Positions 33,423-42,131 of a DNA stretch of 64,000 nucleotides are shown in pieces. The stretch comes from Lewinellaceae bacterium. Its GTDB lineage: Bacteria > Bacteroidota > Bacteroidia > Chitinophagales > Saprospiraceae. Below the pieces are notes generated by a model. That model ran no database searches and was not told where the DNA came from. It was given only the letters and a program-made list of their open reading frames with translations. Each line of letters opens with the position of its first letter. Position 1 is the first letter of the stretch. The stretch is from positions 3,770,001 through 3,834,000 of the forward strand of contig JACJXW010000004.1 in the NCBI GenBank assembly GCA_020636405.1. The letters run 5' to 3'. The position numbers were made by a program, and so were the translations under genes.

Positions 33423-34096
33423 GGTTCAACCATTTTATAGCCAATTCCGTATACCGCCCGGATTTCGACCTCGGCTTGAACTGCTTTCAGCTTTTTTTTC
33501 AAATTCCTTATTTGAGAATAGATAAAATCAAAATTATCCGTCTGGTCTATGTGGTCTCCCCACACATATTCTGCTAATGCGGTACGGGTGACTAAGCGCC
33601 TTTGGTTCAACAAAAAATAATTCAGGATGTCAAATTCCTTCCGGGTCAAAGGCACAACCTGATTATCCACCAGAAAAAGCCTTTCATCCAGGTCCAAACA
33701 TATATTGCTCATTTCAACAGTGTTCTTGCCCTGCAATTTGTTGCGCCTTAACACAGCTTTTACCCTGGCATTGAGCTCGGCTAAATAAAAAGGCTTTGTC
33801 AGGTAGTCGTCCGCGCCAAGGCTCAACCCGGCCAGCTTGTCATCTAAAGAATCCTTTGCCGAAATAATGATGACATTTTCCGTTTTTTGTTTTTCTTTGA
33901 GTTCTTTTAAAATGTCCAACCCGCTACCGTATGGGAGCATGATGTCCAGTAGTATGCAATCGTACTCATAAACAAATACTTTCTCCAACGCGGTATTGAA
34001 GTCGGATGCTGTCTCGACAACATAGCTTTCCTTCTCAAGAGAACTTTTTATGGCCTCCCGAAGACCTTTCTCATCTTCTATTACTAATATCTTCAT
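33419..34096 (-). CDS. OmpR-family response regulator
   Basis: 225 residues. A receiver domain with phospho-acceptor Asp in CILLDIMLPYG near residue 52 and Lys in DDYLTKPF. A C-terminal OmpR/PhoB winged helix follows (VPLTRKEFDILNYFLLNQ, TRTALAEYVWGDHID). It is the first gene of the operon with the kinase and PepSY-like protein. It probably activates its own operon and, by analogy with PepSY-linked systems, envelope genes. Confidence 0.94.
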   Translation of the reverse strand: MKILVIEDEKGLREAIKSSLEKESYVVETASDFNTALEKVFVYEYDCILLDIMLPYGSGLDILKELKEKQKTENVIIISAKDSLDDKLAGLSLGADDYLTKPFYLAELNARVKAVLRRNKLQGKNTVEMSNICLDLDERLFLVDNQVVPLTRKEFDILNYFLLNQRRLVTRTALAEYVWGDHIDQTDNFDFIYSQIRNLKKKLKAVQAEVEIRAVYGIGYKMVEP

Positions 34097-34269
34097 CTTG
34101 TAAAGATGCGGTAGGATTCTGGAAAAAATTAGGAATTTCTGCTTTCTTCAAATTCCGGGAAATCAATACGCAACTCCGTTGCCTGGAATTGCTATATTTG
34201 TATGGACGGCTCTTTAACCGAAATACTGAGTATAGCAATACATTTCACATATAAAATACTTTAAACTAT

Positions 34270-35061
34270 ATGAAATACGTAATCGCTGCTTTTGTGTTGA
34301 TCCTTTGGATAGGGTGTAACACTCAAAAGAATATAAACAAACCAACAGAAACGGATAAGGCCGAGATAGAAAATGTCCGCTGGTCGCTTGTCGAATTTGA
34401 TGGCAAACCTGTTCCTGTATCCGTAGTGGGAAGAGTTTCTATTCTCTTATCCGATGAAGGCAAAAAGCTAAGTGGCTTCAATGGATGTAACCAGCTAATG
34501 GGCAGTTATGAAGTCTCCGGCGGATTGCAGGTTTCATTCTCCAGCATAGCTACCACTCGCAGGGCGTGTCCTGAGACGGATGATTGGAACGAAATGGAGT
34601 TCAATCAGATGTTAGAAGAGGCTAACAATTATACCATCAATGGTGATAAGTTAATGCTTAATGTAGGTAAGAGAGCCTCGTTAGCCGTTTTTGTGAAAAC
34701 GGAAGAAAAAGGCATTGCCAACAAATATTGGAAGCTCATAAAACTGGATGGAAAAACCGTACAGATGGCTGCCACTCAGGAACGGGAACAGTACTTTATC
34801 TTACGGCATAACAACGCGGTCACAGGGTTTGCCGGCTGCAACCTGTTTTCGGGAAGCTATACTTTGGAAAAAAGTAAGTTAAGAATAAAGTTCTCCGATA
34901 TGCTCTCTACGCTACGAGCCTGCCCTGGCGTGGAAGTGGACGAGTCGGAATTTTTGCAGGTTTTTGAGTTGGCGGATAATTACGCGCTCAACGGAGATAC
35001 TTTGATGCTAAATGTGGGCAGGCGGGCGCCCTTAGCAGTTTTTGAAGCGGTTTATTTTTAA
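34270..35061 (+). CDS. Lipoprotein with two META/HslJ domains
   Basis: 263 residues with lipobox LWIGCNT. Two copies of the META domain (residues about 33-140 and 150-263) each carry the pattern W-LxxxDGK, GFxGCN, SGSY or MGSY, TxRACP and LMLNVG. HslJ-type META proteins are surface or periplasmic lipoproteins linked to stress and novobiocin resistance in E. coli; the molecular role is not known. It is divergent from the two-component operon, with 173 bases between, so may be one of its targets. Confidence 0.85.
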   Translation: MKYVIAAFVLILWIGCNTQKNINKPTETDKAEIENVRWSLVEFDGKPVPVSVVGRVSILLSDEGKKLSGFNGCNQLMGSYEVSGGLQVSFSSIATTRRACPETDDWNEMEFNQMLEEANNYTINGDKLMLNVGKRASLAVFVKTEEKGIANKYWKLIKLDGKTVQMAATQEREQYFILRHNNAVTGFAGCNLFSGSYTLEKSKLRIKFSDMLSTLRACPGVEVDESEFLQVFELADNYALNGDTLMLNVGRRAPLAVFEAVYF

Positions 35062-35215
35062 TTGTATTGTCGAGTTTGAATATACCGCTAAGAAAGTTTG
35101 TGCAAAAGCCGAGTAGCATAAAGAACTTAAATTAGAATAGTGGGGTAGGGGTAGTTGTTGCGTTTTAAGCCAGCAGTTACCCCTACGTTTTTAAAAATAA
35201 GGCAATTCATTTCCA

Positions 35216-36349
35216 ATGGAATTTTTTCAGACATACAAAGACAAAATTCTTTACATCATTGTTGTTTTATTAACGATCATAGCGCTTCGCATCCTTACCA
35301 ACTTTATATATAAAAGATTGGCAGTGCGAGCTGAGAAGAAATTTCCGGGAGAAGGCTCAGGCACACTTCATTTAGTCAAGCGGATATTGAATGCCCTTTG
35401 GCTTGTGTTAGGGATCATTACAGTTTATTATTTAAGTACTCCGGAGGATAGTTATACTTATACCGCTTTAACTAAAGACTTTCAACTGTTTGTCTATGCA
35501 GGTTTGGTTGCGGTTGCTACTATAGTCGGCGCTTCTACAGTCAATATTTGGTTTAGGCATACCATCCAAAAAAAGAAGTTGAGTAACTCCGACACTACCA
35601 ACTTAAGGTTTTTAAGGTACGTAGTTGTTGTCGGAATTTATATTGCCGGATTTCTTGTGGCCATTTTGGCTTTCCCTTCACTTCGGGGCATTGCACAGAC
35701 TGCTTTGGGCGGTGCAGGTATTGTTGCTGTTGTAGTAGCTATTGCTTCACAGGAAGCGCTGGCAAATATAGTGAGCGGGGTTTTTATCATCTCTTTTAAA
35801 CCCTTTAAAGTCGGCGACATAATAGAACTGGAAGGCACAATGGTAGGGGCTGTCACAGACATTACGCTACGACATACCGTTATTCGCAACTTTGACAATA
35901 AAATGATTGTGATCCCCAACTCTATTATTAACAAGGAGAAGTTGGTGAATGCGAATATGGGAGAATTGAAATGTTGCGAACGACTTGAGATTGGCATCGC
36001 TTACAAGAGCGACATTGATTTAGCAAAAAGAATTATGCGGGAAGAATGTGAAAACCATCGCTTGATTTTGGACAATCGTACGCATCAGGAGCGGGAACAG
36101 GGATTGCCCGTCGTTAAAACAGCTGTCACTCGTTTAAACGACTTTTCCGTTACCATCAGAGCCTGGGCCTGGGTACGTAACTACGATGATGTCTATCAAC
36201 TGCGGTGGGATGTTTACGAAAGCGTGAAAAAACGTTTCGACCGGGAAGGTATAGAAATACCGTTTCCATACCGGACAGTGGTCGTGCGGCAGGAAGAGGA
36301 TTTTAAAATAAAGATGGACAATACATCTCAAATAACTAATAAAGAATAG
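35216..36349 (+). CDS. Small-conductance mechanosensitive channel (MscS family)
   Basis: 377 residues. N-terminal helix at 14-30, more helices near 63-80 and 95-115, then a pore-lining helix region with Gly/Ala-rich GGAGIVAVVVAIASQEALAN. The MscS beta domain follows (FKVGDIIELEGTMVGAVTDI, RNFDNKMIVIPNSIINKE), then a mixed C-terminal domain. It opens on membrane tension to release solutes during osmotic down-shock. It stands alone. Confidence 0.92.
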   Translation: MEFFQTYKDKILYIIVVLLTIIALRILTNFIYKRLAVRAEKKFPGEGSGTLHLVKRILNALWLVLGIITVYYLSTPEDSYTYTALTKDFQLFVYAGLVAVATIVGASTVNIWFRHTIQKKKLSNSDTTNLRFLRYVVVVGIYIAGFLVAILAFPSLRGIAQTALGGAGIVAVVVAIASQEALANIVSGVFIISFKPFKVGDIIELEGTMVGAVTDITLRHTVIRNFDNKMIVIPNSIINKEKLVNANMGELKCCERLEIGIAYKSDIDLAKRIMREECENHRLILDNRTHQEREQGLPVVKTAVTRLNDFSVTIRAWAWVRNYDDVYQLRWDVYESVKKRFDREGIEIPFPYRTVVVRQEEDFKIKMDNTSQITNKE

Positions 36350-36409
36350 CTAAAAACAAAAAATGTTTGAGCATAAAGAGTTTCTGCTTCAAAAACCTCT
36401 CTTCCATGA

Positions 36410-36853
36410 TCATGTATTATAAAATGAGTTTTCTTTATTTCGGCCGGCTTCTACAAGGCGCCAGAAGGCCGGGGCATCTACCGGCAAGGATAATTCATAC
36501 ATCTCTGTATTGATAACTTCATCCGGCAGCAGGGCAGAGCAATAATATAGAATATCAATTTTACTGAAGGTTGATCTGTATTCAGGCTGCACTTCCTTAC
36601 TATTTGCCAAACACAGGTTGCCTTCAGATTCATCGCCTTTTGTATAGGCGAGATCCAGCCGGCTGGCAATATCGGCAATGAAGTTTTTATGCATCCGGAG
36701 TGCAAAAAGTTCTTCCTTGGTATAAATTCTTTTATCAGGATCAGGAAAGAAAACCTGATTGATTTTTATTGTCATAACCTGATGATTTTTCCATGGATTC
36801 AGCCATTTTTTCCTTCCCAACAGCTCTTCACTATTGATTGCTCTTTGGTACAT
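36410..36853 (-). CDS. Small cytoplasmic protein of unknown function
   Basis: 147 residues from ATG 36853, which would overlap the previous gene by 23 bases. An internal ATG at 36775 (MTIKINQVFFPDPDKRIYT) would leave 55 bases between them and begins at the more structured part. No signal or membrane segment. I do not recognise it. It likely shares the transcript of the 204-residue protein upstream. Confidence 0.5.
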   Translation of the reverse strand: MYQRAINSEELLGRKKWLNPWKNHQVMTIKINQVFFPDPDKRIYTKEELFALRMHKNFIADIASRLDLAYTKGDESEGNLCLANSKEVQPEYRSTFSKIDILYYCSALLPDEVINTEMYELSLPVDAPAFWRLVEAGRNKENSFYNT

Positions 36854-37445
36854 AGAATATAATGACCTGAACCAGGAGGCCTATAAAAACCAGAATAAGC
36901 AATTCCAACTGAGCGAAAAATGAATTAGAGTCCAGAGAATCCTGAGCGACTCTTCTCAGGCGGCCTCCCTCGTTCAACTGAATTTCGGAAAGGCTGTCAA
37001 GGTTTTCAAAAATCACATTGGCCTTCGCCTTGAGCTGGCTGATACGCTCCTTACTCAAGCCATTATTCGGCAAGGCAGCCAGATGGGCTTCCAGGGCTCT
37101 TAATTCCTCGCTATTTTTTTTGAGCAGCTGAAAAACCTGGGCCTCCTTGCTGGTTAGTTTGGTTGCCGAAAAAAGCCGAATGTATTCATCAATTTGCCGG
37201 TTAATGTCCTTTGCAGCTTCCTCTTTCAATGAACCCGGAACGCCCTCGCTTTTTTGGCGATACAGGTTGCTGAGTTGGTAAATGTAATGTTGAGCAACGA
37301 TCCTATCCTGGTAGACCGTGTTCATAATGTGTTGTACATTTTCAAAATGATGTTTGTCCAAACGGTTAGTACCATAAATCAACAGAAAGACAAATATCAG
37401 CGCTGCTGCTGTTCTTAACTTTTGAAAGAGGCTTGTTTTAGCCAT
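36831..37445 (-). CDS. Membrane protein with an MCP-type four-helix bundle domain
   Basis: 204 residues with a helix at about 12-25, a 155-residue periplasmic all-helical region (VQHIMNTVYQDRIVAQHYIYQL, then charged heptads) and a second helix at 180-200. This matches the ligand-binding module of chemoreceptors (4HB_MCP), but the HAMP and signalling domains are absent. It could be a free sensor that works with another protein. The adjacent gene may encode a partner. Confidence 0.65.
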   Translation of the reverse strand: MAKTSLFQKLRTAAALIFVFLLIYGTNRLDKHHFENVQHIMNTVYQDRIVAQHYIYQLSNLYRQKSEGVPGSLKEEAAKDINRQIDEYIRLFSATKLTSKEAQVFQLLKKNSEELRALEAHLAALPNNGLSKERISQLKAKANVIFENLDSLSEIQLNEGGRLRRVAQDSLDSNSFFAQLELLILVFIGLLVQVIIFYVPKSNQ

Positions 37446-37594
37446 AAGCGCTTTGTTGAAATTTATGCCATGGAAAATTTGCGTTCCCGCTCACAAAGAA
37501 TATAAGTCAACATTGCGAAAAATTGTTCATAAAGCTCCTTCTACTATCTCCCGCCTCGCCAGTAAAATGCAGGCCTGGCCAGATAAGGAGTAAG

Positions 37595-37639
37595 AGATGT
37601 TGGGAGGTATCCTTCCTCCAGGGTGGCCTCCCAACATCT
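37595..37639. terminator. Strong stem-loop, possible terminator or repeat
   Basis: AGATGTTGGGAGG (37595-37607) and CCTCCCAACATCT (37627-37639) are perfect 13-base arms around 19 bases. There is no T-run on either side, so intrinsic termination is uncertain. It directly abuts the foldback element at 37639. Confidence 0.45.
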
Positions 37640-37770
37640 AAGTACATGGACACAAATAGTGAAACACATGGAAATGCGTAGAAATGCAGTGGAAATGCCT
37701 ACTATGCTTGGGCACGGGAGCGCATTTCCTCATTTCTATGCATGTCTATGCATTTCAGTCCATGTACTTA
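37639..37770. repeat. 132-bp foldback element
   Basis: Perfect 13-base terminal arms TAAGTACATGGAC (37639-37651) and GTCCATGTACTTA (37758-37770). The interior has repeated GGAAATGC/GCATTTCC and ATGCATGTCTATGCAT blocks, so most of the sequence pairs with itself. No coding frame. It looks like a second MITE-type family, unrelated in sequence to the one at 31444. Confidence 0.85.
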
Positions 37771-37811
37771 TAATCAGAAAAACGTATACAGCGCCTCCGT
37801 CTGATAGAAAC

Positions 37812-39182
37812 CTATGGTTTCCAGGGAAGCCCAACCACTCTCTGGCCGACTACAAACCCCAGGCTGGCACCACTCTCTGAGTCAGACATGAAATGCACTC
37901 CAAGCGGTACCCGGCTATACGCATTTTCCAATGCCATTTCCTCGAATGAGTTAAATGTCCTGGGGGCGCCCCTGAATTCAGTCCGCCCTTCATGGCTGCG
38001 GTCGGTGAAAGTATAATTACTGCCGAAAACATTTTCCAGCACTATCGAAGCAGCCGCCGAGAACGTCGCATGGCCGGATGGGTAAGTTGGGAAGTTAGGG
38101 GTGTAGAACCCGCCTGAGCCATCCGGGCACATCACCGTGTTCCATTCGGGGTCGTTCATATATTCGCGGATATAATCGATAGGGCGGAGGCAGTTAAAGC
38201 GGTATTTTTCTCCCCAGCATTTCACGCCGGCATCTGACAGGGCCATGCCAAGTTTGGCATAGGCCACTACAGTTTCAAGCATATCGGGCCGTTCAATGGC
38301 AACCACCTGGTTGGCAATGCTCACCCACCTGCCCGCCGGGCTGAAGGTAAGGATAGGGCAATCGTCGCTCCAGAATTCGGCAATCCAAAGCTCTTCCTCT
38401 TTTTCTCCGGCCTTTATTTCATTGACAAGATCCCGCGTTTCCATAGCTTCCGCGTATAGTTGCGATCCGGGGCTTATGTCGAAGGGCGGAGGCGGGGGAA
38501 CGCCATCCGAAGCAAGCGCAGCAAAAGCCCTGGCCTTTCCCCAATGGGGCAAAAGGGCAGGTTGAAAATCTGGATAGGTTGGTTTCCAGAGCCCCACACC
38601 TGCCGGAGGCGTGAAGGTGGGGTCTGTATTGTGTAAATACCCCTCGTGCCCCCATGTATCTTCTGCAGACCATTCATAGACCACCTGAGCAACATACCGG
38701 CCGTATTCTTCCGAACGACGATAAACATCAGGGGAGGTTTTTGACTGCAAACTGTTGCGAAGGGCCTGGCTGACATCCAGCATCCGGAATTGTTGCTCGG
38801 CGGGGGCGGTCGGGAAGAACAGCTCGAAGGCTTTTTCGTAAGCTGCATTGAGGCATGCCTCCCAGTTGTATTCAACTCCGGGATCCGGGCCGTCAATATC
38901 CAACCCGGAGAAATAACCGGAAAAGCTCCGGTATTTATCATTGCTCCCGTGTACGATGGATTCATAGGCGGCCAGGTTGATGTAGGCGTTATTCCTCGCC
39001 GAAACGGGTGGCTTATACCCCGGGCAAAACCTTTCTACTTCCAGGTAAAGTTGGTTCCACCGCAGAGGAATGTTGTGAGAAAATTGCGATGCCGGATTGC
39101 TGCTTACAACCACAGCATCATCTTTTTGGCAGGCATTCAACAACAAGGTGAACGCCAGGCTTAACAAATAAAACTTTTTCAT
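37812..39182 (-). CDS. Vanadium haloperoxidase / PAP2-like lipoprotein
   Basis: 456 residues with lipobox LLLNACQK. The C-terminal half has the PAP2-superfamily motifs: FPTYPSGHATFSAA (phosphate- or vanadate-binding Ser-Gly-His) and SRVPLGVHFMSDSESG (Arg and catalytic His). The first motif, KxxxxxxRP, is probably GEKYRFNCLRP. This fits bacterial proteins annotated as vanadium-dependent haloperoxidases. Some members act as phosphatases, and the sequence alone cannot separate these. It is exported and lipid-anchored. No partner gene is adjacent. Confidence 0.85.
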   Translation of the reverse strand: MKKFYLLSLAFTLLLNACQKDDAVVVSSNPASQFSHNIPLRWNQLYLEVERFCPGYKPPVSARNNAYINLAAYESIVHGSNDKYRSFSGYFSGLDIDGPDPGVEYNWEACLNAAYEKAFELFFPTAPAEQQFRMLDVSQALRNSLQSKTSPDVYRRSEEYGRYVAQVVYEWSAEDTWGHEGYLHNTDPTFTPPAGVGLWKPTYPDFQPALLPHWGKARAFAALASDGVPPPPPFDISPGSQLYAEAMETRDLVNEIKAGEKEEELWIAEFWSDDCPILTFSPAGRWVSIANQVVAIERPDMLETVVAYAKLGMALSDAGVKCWGEKYRFNCLRPIDYIREYMNDPEWNTVMCPDGSGGFYTPNFPTYPSGHATFSAAASIVLENVFGSNYTFTDRSHEGRTEFRGAPRTFNSFEEMALENAYSRVPLGVHFMSDSESGASLGFVVGQRVVGLPWKP

Positions 39183-39227
39183 GGATTAATAATTTGTAGT
39201 AATAAAATGCTTTTGCTTTTCTGATTG

Positions 39228-39743
39228 CTAATCACAGGCCTGGCCGAGGATTTCCTCATATATGGCCTGATAGGAGGAGAGCGCCTCTTCTCCTTTTTTA
39301 TGGCTTATTTTTTCAAAAAGGGCCATTTTTTGAGAATCGATCTTCATCAGCTCCTTTTTAATAACGGCAACTCTTTCCGCCATTGCGGCATCTTTTTTCT
39401 CCGTTTCTGCCAGCATCTGTTTTACCCCATCGTCAACCGTTTCAAAAGATTCGAACATCCTGATTAGTCCGGCATTCCTTACCCTCAGCATATTGTTTTT
39501 TTCTTCCTGCGGCATATTCTCCGGCAGGCTTGCTTCAAGCCGGGCGACGGTATGGTCCCACTCCCGAGAGATGCCGGCCTTCATGGATTGCAATTCGCAC
39601 CTGATCGCTTTTTCTTCCTGGAACAGCCTTTTTAATTCACTCCCCTGATCCGTTTTTTCAGTACAGCCGGCCAGAAAGGCCAGGGAGAAAACAAAAAACG
39701 GACATACCGTAAATATTAAAAGCAGTTTCTTTTTCATGTTCAA
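39228..39743 (-). CDS. Coiled-coil lipoprotein of unknown function
   Basis: 171 residues with a long signal and lipobox (SLAFLAGCTEK). The mature chain is strongly charged and helical, with coiled-coil character over residues 38-150 (SELKRLFQEEKAIRCELQS, MLAETEKKDAAMAERVAV). It is tethered to the membrane. I do not recognise a family. It follows the Crp/Fnr gene on the same strand with 23 bases between and could be in its transcript. Confidence 0.65.
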   Translation of the reverse strand: MNMKKKLLLIFTVCPFFVFSLAFLAGCTEKTDQGSELKRLFQEEKAIRCELQSMKAGISREWDHTVARLEASLPENMPQEEKNNMLRVRNAGLIRMFESFETVDDGVKQMLAETEKKDAAMAERVAVIKKELMKIDSQKMALFEKISHKKGEEALSSYQAIYEEILGQACD

Positions 39744-39766
39744 CTTTTACAATGCAATTCATGCTC

Positions 39767-40354
39767 TTACAGATAGATCTTTCTGTTTCTGACCTTCACC
39801 AACCCCCGCTTTTTCAATTCTCCGATGGCCCGGATCACAGTTTCAACCCTTAGGCCCACCAGGCTCGCAATCGCCTGCCGGGTGATATTCACTCGATATT
39901 CTTCTTCCACTTCAGCGTTTTTTTTAAGATAGCGCAATAAGGCCATGATCCGGTGTTCCGCTTCATGCCCGCTCATCTCTTTGGCGATCATGGCTTTAAA
40001 CTGGAGGCGTTTGGAGATAACCCCCAGCAGTTCAATGCCGATCTCGGGCTGCGCTTTTAGCATTTCAAAAAACATGTGCTTTTCCAGGCAGATCAGGCTG
40101 GTGGGCTCCAGGGCCTCTGCGTTTGCAGGAAAGGGGAACCCTCCCAATATTGCCGGTTCGCCGAAACTCTGGCCGTCCCTGAAGATTCCCTGTATCATTT
40201 CATTCCCCTTATCATTGTAGTTGTTCATTTTTATTGCCCCCGATAAAACCTGATAATAAAACACGGCAGGATCCCCTTCCAGAAAAAGGAGCTCTCCCCT
40301 GGCCAGCTTTTTTTCAACCGCTCCATGCTCTCTTAGTGTCGCTACATCAATCAT
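39767..40354 (-). CDS. Crp/Fnr-family regulator
   Basis: About 195 residues from ATG 40354 (MIDVATL); the TTG start upstream is less likely. An N-terminal cyclic nucleotide-type beta-roll (ARGELLFLEGDPAVFYYQVLSG, FGEPAILGGFPFPANAEAL) is followed by a C-terminal helix-turn-helix (ITRQAIASLVGLRVETVIRAI). No Fnr-type cysteine group is visible, so it is not a [4Fe-4S] oxygen sensor; a haem-based NO/CO sensor (DNR-like) is possible. It is close to the NO-defence genes at 41228-42566. Its own ligand is unknown. Confidence 0.88.
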   Translation of the reverse strand: MIDVATLREHGAVEKKLARGELLFLEGDPAVFYYQVLSGAIKMNNYNDKGNEMIQGIFRDGQSFGEPAILGGFPFPANAEALEPTSLICLEKHMFFEMLKAQPEIGIELLGVISKRLQFKAMIAKEMSGHEAEHRIMALLRYLKKNAEVEEEYRVNITRQAIASLVGLRVETVIRAIGELKKRGLVKVRNRKIYL

Positions 40355-40435
40355 TTTCTTTGCTTTATGATACAAGTCATAAAATGACTGCCGGTAATGC
40401 CCGTATCTTGCCGTTGAAACAGAAAACAGAGAAAA

Positions 40436-40786
40436 ATGGTAAAGTCAGCTTCTCAAAAAGTACTGGAGAAAGAAAAACGAAATCAAGGTTTCCTTGCCAG
40501 ATACAATGAATTTTGCCGTAGACAGGAAAGCCAGGGCATACTCTGGTATTTGATTCCCCTTATGTCGCTGCCTGCGGCGGTCATGCCGGCCAGCATAATG
40601 GCCATGTCCTGGCTGCCAGGGTATATCCCATTTATTGCCGTCAGCATCTTATTGTTTTTCACTAATGTTGTACTCACCATCGCGGAACAGAGTAAAAAAG
40701 TGGTTATCACCTTTTATCTGTTCACAGTGGCATTCCACCTAGTGGTTCCTTTTTTCATTTTTGTTTTTGAACTGATGGCGAGTTAG
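40436..40786 (+). CDS. Small membrane protein of unknown function
   Basis: 116 residues with a basic N terminus (about 30 residues) and three hydrophobic helices (YLIPLMSLPAAVMPASIMAM, FIAVSILLFFTNVVLTIA, FYLFTVAFHLVVPFFIFVF). It is divergent from the Crp/Fnr gene with 81 bases between, so may be a direct target. It has its own terminator at 40887. No family is recognised. Confidence 0.7.
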   Translation: MVKSASQKVLEKEKRNQGFLARYNEFCRRQESQGILWYLIPLMSLPAAVMPASIMAMSWLPGYIPFIAVSILLFFTNVVLTIAEQSKKVVITFYLFTVAFHLVVPFFIFVFELMAS

Positions 40787-40841
40787 TGCCTAAGTTGGGT
40801 TTATCCCCCCGGCACTATGTGCACGGGGCTGGCTATTTGAG

Positions 40842-40941
40842 CTCCCCAAAGGGGCTCCTTCGGGGCAAATGGCCGATTTTAGAACCCTGCCTGCCCGGAC
40901 TCAAGGGCAGGCAGTTTTTTTACTTTGTTACTTTGCCATTC
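40842..40941. repeat. Repeat related to the 31444 foldback element
   Basis: GGCAAATGGCC, two bases, TTTTAGAACC (40864-40887) matches the left flank of the foldback element at 31470-31493. After an inserted hairpin, ACTTTGCCATT resumes the match (40929-40939). The hairpin (40887-40914) thus sits inside a copy of the same repeat. Confidence 0.55.
40887..40921 (+). terminator. Rho-independent terminator
   Basis: CTGCCTGCCC (40887-40896), loop GGACTCAA, GGGCAGGCAG (40905-40914), then seven T residues. It is the clearest intrinsic terminator in the window and ends the transcript of the small membrane protein. Confidence 0.85.
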
Positions 40942-40955
40942 AAACAAGCATTTAG

Positions 40956-41195
40956 TCAGTCATTGTCGGCATTTCTCCAGAAATTATTGGCCTTTGCCAC
41001 TGTCTGAAAATGTATGGCCACAACTTGTGAAGCATAAATCAGGAATTCGGCATTGCCGCCATACTCCTCCCTGCCCGCTTTCAGTACCTCCATATCAGGC
41101 TGGGTATATTTCACGCCCATGCGCGCCAGCTTAATGGCCAGTTCAAACCCCTGTTGCGGGGTTTCTGTTTTCAGGGTATTCAGCCAATCTTCCAT
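40956..41195 (-). CDS. Small protein of unknown function, NO-defence operon
   Basis: 79 residues, no signal or membrane segment. The sequence (MEDWLNTLKTETPQQGFELA, then VKYTQPDMEVLKAGREEYGG) is helical. I do not recognise it. It is the last gene of the run Rrf2, haemoglobin, hemerythrin, this gene, with 32 bases to the hemerythrin gene. Confidence 0.6.
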   Translation of the reverse strand: MEDWLNTLKTETPQQGFELAIKLARMGVKYTQPDMEVLKAGREEYGGNAEFLIYASQVVAIHFQTVAKANNFWRNADND

Positions 41196-41227
41196 GATAT
41201 TTTATTTTTTTCAATCCGTTTTACATG

Positions 41228-41683
41228 TTATTCCCAGAATTCATCCTGCCATTCCCCTACATCACTGTGCGAATGTTCTTTTTCAATTCTGGCCAACTGT
41301 TCTTCAGTGGCTGCCTTTTCAATTTTTTCGAACAGTTCCCGTTCCTCAAAGCGGATATGGCTAACCAGCTCTTCCTCCAGGAGCGATAAATTGACCCCCA
41401 GGCGGCCAGGTGTATTGAATAACCGCCTCAGGCGGGCATGTTCCCTCAAAGCCCTTTTTATCAATTTATCTCCTTTGCCTAAAATGGGGAACATATATTC
41501 TTCTTCAAATTCAAAATGCTGCTGCAAATGGTTTTCCCAGAACCAGTCCGTATACTTCTTGATCCTTTTTAGTTCAACTTTTTGCTTTAATCCTTGCCGA
41601 ATTTTCCAGGAAAGCAATAAGCCGTGATGGTGTTCGCGGCTTACGGGCCGCAGTGCAATATGTCGTTTTATCGGTTTTGGCAT
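41228..41683 (-). CDS. Hemerythrin-domain protein
   Basis: 151 residues, a four-helix bundle with likely di-iron ligands in SREHHHGLLL, HFEFEEEYMFP, LREHARLRR and SHIRFEERELFEKI. There is no ScdA N domain, so it is not a full RIC protein. Related small hemerythrins bind oxygen or NO or take part in iron repair. It starts five bases after the haemoglobin stop and shares the operon with it and the second NsrR-like gene. Confidence 0.88.
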   Translation of the reverse strand: MPKPIKRHIALRPVSREHHHGLLLSWKIRQGLKQKVELKRIKKYTDWFWENHLQQHFEFEEEYMFPILGKGDKLIKRALREHARLRRLFNTPGRLGVNLSLLEEELVSHIRFEERELFEKIEKAATEEQLARIEKEHSHSDVGEWQDEFWE

Positions 41684-41688
41684 GATGT

Positions 41689-42084
41689 TTATACCAATGG
41701 TTTTGTCTGGTTGGCCCGGTAATATTCAATTTTTTGTAAAAACAGCTCCGCCATCCTTTCCGCCCGCCATTTGGCTTCGTCTGCCTTCTTTCCGGAAAAA
41801 TGCTGGTCTACTGTTTCAGAAAACAGCTTTTTCCAGCGTTCAAAATGCTGCCTGCCGACAGGCAGGCGGGCGTGAGGGCTGAACGGGCTGCCGTAATAGG
41901 TATGTTCGTCGAGCAGGACGGTTTGCCAGAACCTGTACATCTTTTCCAGGTGCTCCGGCCAGCGATCCTGAATTACGCAGTTAAAAATATCAGCCAGCAA
42001 GCCGTCTTGCCGTACTTTGCCATAAAAAATGTCGACCAGTAATTGGATGTCCTCTATGTTCGAGATATCGCTCTTTTCCTTCAT
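41689..42084 (-). CDS. Group III truncated haemoglobin
   Basis: 131 residues from ATG 42084 (MKEKSDISNIEDIQ); the longer frame would cover the operator. Family signs are IFYGKVRQDGLLADIF, WPEHLEKMYRFWQTVLLDEHTYYGSPFSPHA and QHFERWKKLF; the last holds the proximal His. Group III globins are linked to NO and microaerobic stress. An NsrR-type palindrome lies 15 bases upstream of the start. The segment encoding ARLPVGRQ includes a GC-rich CTGCC/GGCAG palindrome seen elsewhere in the window. Confidence 0.92.
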   Translation of the reverse strand: MKEKSDISNIEDIQLLVDIFYGKVRQDGLLADIFNCVIQDRWPEHLEKMYRFWQTVLLDEHTYYGSPFSPHARLPVGRQHFERWKKLFSETVDQHFSGKKADEAKWRAERMAELFLQKIEYYRANQTKPLV

Positions 42085-42098
42085 GTTATATACTATAC

Positions 42099-42114
42099 CG
42101 GACAAATTTGTCCG
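42099..42114. promoter_or_regulatory. NsrR-type operator upstream of haemoglobin gene
   Basis: CGGACAAATTTGTCCG is a perfect 16-base palindrome, 15 bases upstream of the globin ATG and 17 bases after the Rrf2 stop. It contains the same 14-base core as the site at 20402. A second start of transcription inside the operon may be controlled here, as no canonical -7 box was seen. Confidence 0.8.
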
Positions 42115-42131
42115 ATTTTATGTTAAAAAAT

